In this document: in pieces, positions 7,672-13,744 of the stretch
Layout: every line of letters begins with the position of its first letter
Position numbering within the stretch: the stretch's first letter is position 1
Source: Meira nashicola
Lineage: Eukaryota > Basidiomycota > Exobasidiomycetes > Exobasidiales > Brachybasidiaceae
Assembly (NCBI GenBank): GCA_001600355.1
Contig: BCJU01000011.1
Location: 48,147-63,219, forward strand
Length of the DNA stretch: 15,073 nt
Direction of reading: 5' to 3'
Notes under the pieces: generated by a model
Database searches by the model: none
Told to the model about the DNA's origin: nothing
The model's input: the letters and a program-made list of their open reading frames with translations, nothing else
Program-made: the position numbers and the translations under genes

Positions 7672-8469
7672 TCATGGTAGCGTCAAAGTATAAACATTGC
7701 AAACAATTTTCAATCCAATACGTTCATAAACCGATCTTGCGACTGGACTAGATTGAAGGGTGACACGATTAAGACCACTACAATTTCTAGCTTCAAATAG
7801 AGCTTTACGTGAAATTGCGTCACCAAAACCACGTCTTTGATATTCCGGTTCAGTTGAAACGCCAAAGAGGTATAAAGATGTTTTCACAGGAAAAGCTGCT
7901 GCACAGCAAACAGCTTTAGAATCCTTTTTTGTATAGCCTATGTAAGCATAACCAACATCTTTCCAAAGCGTTGAAAGTTTAAAAGTGAATTCGGATAGAG
8001 GTGCTTCATGAGCATGTGCGTTGATTCTTCTAAACAAGTTCAAATCTTCTTGGGTTGATAAACGTGTAAAATAAAGATCGGGATGATTTGGTTCTTTATA
8101 CGTAGTTATATTTCCCGACATTCCAAATCCTACCTCTGCCCGTACAAGTCCTACTTTTTCTATACTTTCTTGTAATCTTTCGCGTGCCCCTTCTGTAAGC
8201 AATTGATCAAAAAGTTCTAACATACCAAGATGGTTTTTCTTTCGCATGAAATCATACGCGAACTTAAGTCTTTTATCAAGCTCTTTTTCGTCAATCCCAG
8301 CATCATCAAAAGTTAAATTGTTACAGAACATGTAGCTACAATCCATCCATCTGATCACAACTCCTTCTTGTTTAGTACTAATTGCTCCTTCGGAATCCTA
8401 AATTAATTCATCCCAAAATCTAACAAATTGTCTGGAGCACTCTAGAGCGCCCTCTTCGTTCCCTGTCAT
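7672..8469 (-). pseudogene. GNAT N-acetyltransferase copy 2, in-frame stop at codon 24
   Basis: The homologous reading frame runs from ATG 8469 and is exactly as long (798 nt) as copy 1. It is closely similar throughout, but codon 24 is TAG (8400-8398) where copy 1 has CAA. All later codons are open, including the acetyl-CoA loop Q-R-R-G-F-G and the C-terminal strand. An internal ATG at 8346 would give a 224-residue protein that keeps the whole GNAT core and loses 41 N-terminal codons. So it is a recently disabled gene, a shortened but working gene, or a readthrough case. Small compensating indels in the middle relative to copy 1 preserve the frame, which suggests selection acted for some time after duplication. 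Homology to copy 1 extends a few bases past the stop and about 180 bp upstream of the start. Confidence 0.8.
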
Positions 8470-8655
8470 GGTTTGCAAAAAACAAAGCTGAAAAGGCGAT
8501 GAACGTTTTATTTATTCTGATCGTCAAAACAGAAAAAGATGAAACAAATAAGATATATCTTTTTATAAACTATATTATGCTTATTAACATGACGCAATGA
8601 GCCCGTTTTATAAACGCGCAAGATAGCTTAAATTGATTATAGCTCTGAAGAAACT
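8470..8655 (-). promoter_or_regulatory. Duplicated upstream region of GNAT copy 2
   Basis: This region repeats, with divergence, the blocks upstream of copy 1, including GATCGTCAA, the AAAAAGAT block and GAGCCCGT at 8599-8606. A minus-strand TATAAAAAG element lies near 8562-8570. Confidence 0.5.
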
Positions 8656-8689
8656 TTGTGATGGCAGGCAGTGTTTGTGCTGTAGGGCA

Positions 8690-9066
8690 GAAACGTTTAA
8701 AATCAAGCTACTCCAATATCCATGCGTTTGTAAATGGTTCTTCCGACTTCGCTAAATTGAAAAACGATCCGATCGTATCAAGTCTTCTCTACAACGTAAG
8801 TGTTGAATTTGTTTATATAATCAATTTACCTTATCCTCTACGTTGATATTCAGGTTTAGTTACAACTCTAACAAGATATAGAGAACCATTAACGGGAAAA
8901 GCTACTGCACAACAAACAGCTTTAGAATCCTTTTTATATAGCCTATATAAGCATAACCAACATCTTTCTAAAACTTTGAAAGTTTAAAAGTGAAATCGGA
9001 TAGAGGTACTTCATGAGCATGTGTGTTGATTCTCCTAAACAAATTCCAAATCTTCTTGTAGCAATT
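8690..9066 (-). pseudogene. Decayed third GNAT copy (C-terminal fragment)
   Basis: On the plus strand this stretch follows copy 2 in order. TTCCGACTTCGCTAAATTGA at about 8741 matches the same site near 2889 in copy 1. A TTGATATTCAGG block (8844) matches TTGATATTCCGG. GGAAAAGCTACTGCAC, AACAAACAGCTTTAGAATCC, AGCATAACCAACATCTTTC and TTCATGAGCATGTG follow in the same order as in copy 2. Small indels break the frame in several places, and the N-terminal half is missing beyond about 9060. It corresponds roughly to residues 140-260 of the GNAT protein. It is in the same orientation as copy 2, so the two are a tandem pair. Confidence 0.8.
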
Positions 9067-9497
9067 TCTTCCTTGCTTGAAGTACCACACAAATGAGCCA
9101 AATTTGGTTTAAACCCTTGAACATCAATGTCCCGTGTCTCTATAACAGGATGTATTGATGAATGGATTAGGTTTGGTAATCGAAAAAGACGTACAACAAC
9201 TGCAACGTAGGTGCAGCACAGCGCAGCGCTGCTTATACCTTGAGTTTTATCGCGCGAGAATAGTTCCCAAAACGGCGTTTAGAGGTCGTACTAGTGCTTT
9301 TTTCACTTTTACACAGTAATGGTGCCTTTTAGAGAGAATTCGCCGAGTGCGGGGTATAAACACCGTGAGTGCTGTGATTGCCATCCGGTTAAATGTGAAG
9401 AATACGCACCCGGGTACCGCTATGAAGTTGTATTACACAAAAACACGATTCACTATCAATTCACTCATACACCACCATCATCCTCTTTTCGTTCGTC
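9067..9497 (+). other. Upstream region of the lipase gene
   Basis: The stretch begins where GNAT-relic similarity ends. It contains a GCGCAGCGC motif (9221-9229) within a longer GC-rich palindromic patch and a TATA element (9355-9360). Short plus-strand frames at 9319-9501 and 9347-9616 are overlaid on the promoter and lipase start and look like noise. Confidence 0.5.
9355..9360 (+). promoter_or_regulatory. Candidate TATA box of the lipase gene
   Basis: TATAAA lies 138 bp upstream of the lipase ATG, which implies a leader of roughly 100 nt. Confidence 0.4.
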
Positions 9498-10715
9498 ATG
9501 AAATTCTCCCTCATCACAGCTTTAGCCTTATTCGTCATCTCGCTCTTTACAGAAAATGTGTGGAGCGCTCCTTTCAGACCTGCATTACCAACACAAGATG
9601 CACCCTACACAGATAGCGCAGAAAAGATGGCAGCAACGATCGAGTGTCCAAATGGGGTTGGTAAAGGTGTAAAAGGCGTAGTTTTACTCGTTCCCGGTAC
9701 AACATTAAACGGTCGTGATTCTTTTGAACAAGGTCCTTTTAATCAATTATTACCTAAACAAGGCTTTGATGTTTGTTGGGTAAGCCCACCAAATAGACAA
9801 ATGGCAGATTCACAAGTTTCGGGTGAATATGTTGCTTACGCAATCAATTCTCTTGCCGCAAAAAGTAAAACAGGAAAAGTGAAAGTTGTAGGACATTCTC
9901 AAGGTGGCGGTTTAAGTATTCCTTGGGCAACAATATTTTTTCCTTCTGCACGTTCAAAAGTTAGTAGCTTTATCGGTTTAGCAGCTGATTTTCATGGAAC
10001 GACTATTTTACCTTATCCTGCTTGCGTGATCGAAAAGATTGCTTCAGGTGGTCAAGGTTGTGCACCTGCATTTTTACAACAAGAATACGGTAGTAATTTC
10101 CTTAAAGCTCAACTTCATTTCCTTACCTCTGAAATCGTTCCAACTACTGCCATCTTTACACGAACAGATGAAGTTGTTATTCCACAATTTGGACCAAATC
10201 CTTCTTCTGCTTTACCAAATTCTGTCCAATTTCCTCTACAAGACTATTGCTCCGTTCTCGAATTATCCGACCATTTATCGATTATTGCTAATCCTGCCGC
10301 ATATGCTATCACCTTGAATGCGCTTACATCCAAAACTGGAAAAGCAGATTTATCAAAATTCAGACCATTACAAGATTGCTTTAATATTGCAAATAGCGCA
10401 CTTGACTTGAACGATATCGCGGCAGGAATTAGGTATTTTGCTGGAATCGGTACGACAGTTATCGATTCAGGAGGTGCCTATACGCAAAGTGAACCGCCAT
10501 TGAAAGAGTGTAAGTTCTTTCCAAGAGTACATCATAACAACTTTTAACATTCTTCCTCCTATCTTTCTTCTTTTATAGACGTTTGCAAAGCCGGAGCTGC
10601 TACTCAATGTGGAGTTCCAGGACCTATTCCACCTGCTATCAATCTAAGTCACTTTGTCGAAGCTATTCTACCTGCAGGCACTGAAGTATACTCGAACTCT
10701 AGCTTCCCTCTCTAA
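9498..10715 (+). CDS. Secreted CalB-type lipase, two exons
   Basis: Exon 1 (9498-10509) and exon 2 (10579-10715) encode 382 residues. A signal peptide covers about residues 1-23 and ends at V-W-S-A. The alpha/beta-hydrolase body resembles Candida antarctica lipase B: oxyanion-loop region L-L-V-P-G-T (63-68), nucleophile elbow G132-H-S134-Q-G-G, I-V-P-T-T (213-217), catalytic Asp in T-D224-E-V-V-x-P-Q, and catalytic His259. Cys50/Cys93 and Cys251/Cys294 match the spacing of two CalB disulfides, and Cys340/Cys348 may form the third; Cys176/Cys188 look like an extra pair. It would hydrolyse esters or triacylglycerols outside the cell. Without splicing, the frame runs into an unrelated tail and loses the last conserved Cys pair, so the intron is well supported. 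CalB has Trp before the serine; here it is His. Confidence 0.92.
10510..10578 (+). other. Intron of the lipase gene (69 nt)
   Basis: The donor is GTAAGT (10510-10515), a TTTTAAC branch-like site is near 10541-10547, a C/T tract follows, and the acceptor is TATAG (10574-10578). Removing it joins T with AC to give a Tyr codon and opens a 45-residue C-terminal continuation up to TAA 10713-10715. Confidence 0.88.
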
Positions 10716-10767
10716 TTCAAGCTTAAACTTTTAAAAATGACTATGCCAGAAATTTAAGCAAAAAGCA

Positions 10768-10789
10768 TTTTCAAACTCTTTTCAAACTC
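10768..10789. repeat. Perfect 11-bp tandem duplication
   Basis: TTTTCAAACTC is repeated head to tail without mismatch just downstream of the lipase stop codon. Confidence 0.6.
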
Positions 10790-11323
10790 TTGATGCAAAG
10801 GGCCCGTCAGCCTTTTCATGTGATTGTTTCGCAAATCTTGCTTTCCTCTCCGGCATACATATGTATTATATGCTACAGTTATATTTATTCAATAGCAACG
10901 TTTTCTCTAAAACCTTCAAAGATATATAATTAGCTACGACTGAGCGGCTTTTGAAAGTAGATAGAGGTATATATTACAATGTTGACATTGGCTACTAGTA
11001 AGATACAGGCCTTGGTAAAAGAAGTACTTAAATAGGAGCTATGAGGTTAGCGCAGCGCGAGTGTAAGAATGATTTCCCTGCAGAACACAGTCTTAAGGGA
11101 ATTCCACGTTTAAATTGGAAAAAGAATGCCTTAGTCTGTATGTTAAGTTACCTTTGTGTTAGGTGTAAATGACATATTGTATTCTATTCAATTTATGCAC
11201 CAACCGGGCTCTAAAACTGGAAGATATACAATTTTAACCGAGTTTTATGATCGACATGAAGTGGTACACAGCGTACCAAAAACGTAAAGGAGCCCGTAAA
11301 TGATGATGTTGAAGTGATATATA

Positions 11324-11332
11324 TATATAAAT
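11324..11332 (+). promoter_or_regulatory. TATA box of the small secreted protein gene
   Basis: TATATAAAT at the end of a TA dinucleotide run lies 74 bp upstream of ATG 11398. The repeat makes the exact element ambiguous. Confidence 0.5.
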
Positions 11333-11397
11333 AATTTGCTTCCATTTTCTTATTTTTTTATGCCCCCACTTCCATTCTTCTCTATAACAAATACGAA

Positions 11398-12080
11398 ATG
11401 CGCTCTTTCAACTTTGCGTTCCTATTTGCTTTTTTGGCTTCACTCTTTTTGACAATAAAATCATCTCCTCTTCAATCAAAATGTACGGCAAAAGAACGAT
11501 TAAGTGCAGCAGAAGCAATTCCACACGCTTATAATTTGCATGAATTAGGTGAATCTAGTGCCGCATTTGATCAAATTCCATTTGCTGAAAACTGTTTAAC
11601 AACGATGTAAGTTATTTGATGATGATATATAATTACACTCTTTCACTATACTTACCCCACTTTTCATTCAAACTATCAGTGCTGCTGATGGACTTCCTCC
11701 AATTCCAGTCGCTATTAATGCGTTTACTACTCGTACATTTGCAAAACTCACTCGTCAAGTTTTCTCGCGTGTGACTGGAGTGTATCAAGATTTTCCTTCC
11801 AACAGTACTAGTGTGATTCTTACCAATGTGGTATGTTAAGCTATAAAAACTTTCAAAATATAGAGATTATATTGTCTAACACACACACTCTCTCTTTCCT
11901 TCTTTTCAGACTTTAGGCGTTCGTGACATGATTCCAATTCCCGTCACTTTTAGTGCACACGTTTATTTAGATTTCGATCAAGAATGCGAAATTGAAAAAG
12001 TAAGAGCATTTGCACAAATTCCATCAGAAGTTGCAGGTATCGTTTTAAGCGAAANTCGTGTACATGAAGTACAGATTTAA
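11398..12080 (+). CDS. Small secreted protein, 176 aa, three exons, function unknown
   Basis: Exons at 11398-11606, 11680-11830 and 11910-12080 join to an open frame of 176 codons ending at TAA 12078-12080. Residues 1-22 are a clear signal peptide (F-x-F-A-F-L-F-A-F-L-A-S-L-F-L). The mature part has an alpha-helical start (A-K-E-R-L-S-A-A-E-A), three cysteines (29, 66, 146), one N-S-T glycosylation sequon at 111, and a C-terminal half of alternating strands ending in V-Y-L-D-F-D-Q-E-C-E-I-E-K-V-R-A-F. That ending resembles the last strands of an NTF2/SnoaL-like cone fold, but I cannot assign the family firmly. Both introns keep the frame exactly, which supports the model. One base (12055) is N. 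It lies 682 bp behind the lipase in the same direction; a shared role is speculative. Confidence 0.75.
11607..11679 (+). other. Intron 1 of the small secreted protein gene (73 nt)
   Basis: The donor GTAAGT and acceptor ATCAG bracket an AT-rich intron with TTAC/TTAT branch-like sites. The unspliced frame meets TAA immediately after the donor; splicing joins AT with T to give Ile and continues for 107 codons. Confidence 0.8.
11831..11909 (+). other. Intron 2 of the small secreted protein gene (79 nt)
   Basis: The donor is GTATGT, a TCTAAC branch-like site occurs near 11875-11880, and a C/T-rich tract precedes the TTCAG acceptor. The junction is phase 0. The unspliced frame hits a stop within the donor region. 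Confidence 0.8.
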
Positions 12081-12283
12081 ATTATAGAGAACATTTAATA
12101 GAATTCAATCATNTNGTTAAATCCGATGTGCAAGACGCGTGTTCAGTTTGACTTCCCCGCACTTTTTTTTAGAGAAAAGGGTCGGAGTTAGACATAGGCC
12201 GGAGTTAGGGTTAACGAGTATGTTTGTCGAACGACACCCTCTCCACATTTGATAATTTCCTACCATCATCATAAATATCAAAG
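12081..12283 (+). other. Upstream region of the metallo-hydrolase-like gene
   Basis: The spacer holds a 9-bp direct repeat CGGAGTTAG (12183-12191 and 12200-12208) about 80-100 bp upstream of the next ATG, which could be a paired regulatory site. Two N bases fall at about 12113-12115. Confidence 0.4.
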
Positions 12284-13312
12284 ATGACAACTTCATACAT
12301 CAACTTAAAGCTCGGAGAGAATAAAGAAGAACAAAAAGATGACAATGCAAAAGCATCATTGCAAGAATTAAGATCAAGACTTGGTCAATTAGCTGAAAGA
12401 GAGCTTACAACACCTTTATGCGAAACATGTTCAACTCAAACTTCTTTTAAAGGAGAAGGGTTGAGTCTGGATTCTGTAGATTCGGATTATAAATGTAAGA
12501 TTTGTTTGGATCCAAGACAGTATATCGGACCAACAGGGCAAAGATGGACGACACTCGAACGACTTATTAATAATCCTGATAAACAATTAAGAAATGATTT
12601 CAGTGAAGTGATTCCCGATCAACTTTGGACATTTAAGACTAGGCCGTCGTTTGGAATCGGACAAAGAGCATTCTTAATGCAAGATGATGAATCAGAAGGT
12701 CTGATAATGTGGGATTGTNTTGCATATATTGATGATGAAACGATTTCAAACATAAACNGATTATCAAACGGAAANGGTATTTCACATATGATAATCAGTC
12801 ATCCACATTATTATTCTACAACTGCAACATGGACAAGAGCATTTCCAAAAATGAAAATTTGGCTTTCAAAAGTTGATTTTGATGAATGGTATCAAAGAGA
12901 AGATAATCAAGATATTTTTGATAGAATTGAATTTATACAGCAAGAACAAACACTGATAGGTAAAGGTAAACAGACAAAAGCTTTCATGTTAGGTGGCCAT
13001 TTTCCTGGAAGTTTAGTCCTTTTATTTAAAGATAATTTACTCATTGCAGATACGATTCAAGTTGTTCCAAGTGGTTTATATAAATCTAACGAAAAACAAA
13101 GGCAAAACGTAACTTCAGTAACATTTTTATGGAGTTATCCAAATCAAATTCCATTAAGTGGAGCAGAAATAAAAAGGGTTTGTAAACCTTTAGAAAACAT
13201 TCATTTCACAAAAGCTTTTGGTGCTTTCGAAAATTTTGATATTTGGAATTTTGCAAAAGATAAAATTTTACAAAGTCGTGATATCATTTGTGAACGTTTG
13301 GAGGTGCAGTAA
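12284..13312 (+). CDS. Metallo-beta-lactamase-fold protein with CxxC pairs
   Basis: The 342-residue protein lacks a signal peptide. Residues 1-45 are polar and probably helical. Two CxxC pairs (C46/C49 and C71/C74) could bind a structural zinc. The MBL-like body starts near 120: F-G-I-G-Q-R-A-F-L (123-131), W-D-C around 143, then I-S-H173-P-H175-Y-Y in place of the usual H-x-H-x-D-H, then G-G-H239-F-P-G-S, and A-D256 in the L-L-I-A-D strand. So two histidines, one further His and one Asp of the metal shell remain, but the D-H half of motif 1 is replaced by Y-Y. I recall fungal and bacterial relatives with the same H-P-H-Y-Y form, so this is a subfamily trait, not a local mutation. It is probably a cytosolic hydrolase or oxidoreductase of unknown substrate. 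Three codons contain N. Confidence 0.82.
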   Translation: MTTSYINLKLGENKEEQKDDNAKASLQELRSRLGQLAERELTTPLCETCSTQTSFKGEGLSLDSVDSDYKCKICLDPRQYIGPTGQRWTTLERLINNPDKQLRNDFSEVIPDQLWTFKTRPSFGIGQRAFLMQDDESEGLIMWDCXAYIDDETISNINXLSNGXGISHMIISHPHYYSTTATWTRAFPKMKIWLSKVDFDEWYQREDNQDIFDRIEFIQQEQTLIGKGKQTKAFMLGGHFPGSLVLLFKDNLLIADTIQVVPSGLYKSNEKQRQNVTSVTFLWSYPNQIPLSGAEIKRVCKPLENIHFTKAFGAFENFDIWNFAKDKILQSRDIICERLEVQ

Positions 13313-13415
13313 AACAAAAAACAATATATTCAGTCTTATTTTTTGGTATGTTTTAATTTTTCTCCTGACGCACAGCTCAGCGCCTGTGCACAGCCCTGTA
13401 AATCTTATTCGTGTT

Positions 13416-13421
13416 TATAAA
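13416..13421 (+). promoter_or_regulatory. TATA box of the DUF333 gene
   Basis: TATAAA lies 48 bp upstream of ATG 13464. It suggests the small gene has its own promoter rather than being read through from the metallo-hydrolase gene, 151 bp upstream. Confidence 0.5.
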
Positions 13422-13463
13422 ATTTTATATTTCTATCATAACGTCTTCCATCATTAGCACAAT

Positions 13464-13709
13464 ATGAATAAAGATCAATCAACAGAACAATCTACAACAA
13501 AAGGTTTCGGACTTGCAAATCCTGCTAGCGTTCATTGTCAAAAATTAGGAGGTAAAATAGTTATACAAAATACTCAAACTGGTCAAATTGGCTTTTGTCA
13601 TTTACCTGACGGACGCATTATAGAAGAATGGCAACTATTTCGTGAATCTATGTTGAATGATGAAATGTCGAAAGGTGATAAAAATCAACAGACCATAGAA
13701 AAGCGTTGA
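13464..13709 (+). CDS. DUF333 mini-protein, 81 aa
   Basis: This short protein consists of a polar 13-residue N-terminus, a DUF333 domain (about 16-61) and a charged Lys/Glu/Gln tail. Family hallmarks are G-L-A-N-P-A-S-V-H-C25 at the domain start, the G-G-K stretch (29-31), G-Q-I-G-F-C45, L-P-D-G (47-50) and E-E-W-x-L-F-R (54-60). In bacteria DUF333 is usually secreted or periplasmic and some entries carry the old, unproven label of putative hemolysin; no such activity can be inferred here. This protein has no signal peptide, so the two cysteines would sit in the cytosol. It is intronless. It converges on the DHA1 transporter, 35 bp away. Horizontal gain from bacteria is possible but cannot be shown from this window. 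Confidence 0.85.
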   Translation: MNKDQSTEQSTTKGFGLANPASVHCQKLGGKIVIQNTQTGQIGFCHLPDGRIIEEWQLFRESMLNDEMSKGDKNQQTIEKR

Positions 13710-13744
13710 AATAAGATACCTTCTGTTTCCCTTCACATTGACAA

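Larger units (their letters stand above)
10716..11397. other. Intergenic region between lipase and small secreted protein gene
   Basis: This AT-rich DNA has no gene. It contains a perfect 11-bp tandem duplication (10768-10789), GCGCAGCGC at 11050-11058, GAGCCCGT at 11290-11297 and a TA repeat leading into a TATA box at 11318-11332. An upstream ATG at 11360, out of frame with the next gene, could open a short overlapping uORF. Confidence 0.5.

Noticed and set aside
8658..8846. 62-codon plus-strand frame
   Set aside because: It is antisense to the decayed third GNAT copy and has no independent support.
10510..10547. Unspliced C-terminus of the lipase ending at 10547
   Set aside because: A GTAAGT donor and TATAG acceptor remove it and restore a 45-residue tail with the last expected cysteine pair.
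12196..12214. TTAGGGTTAA resembling a telomere repeat
   Set aside because: Only one TTAGGG unit is present, inside a promoter region with genes on both sides; no array follows.
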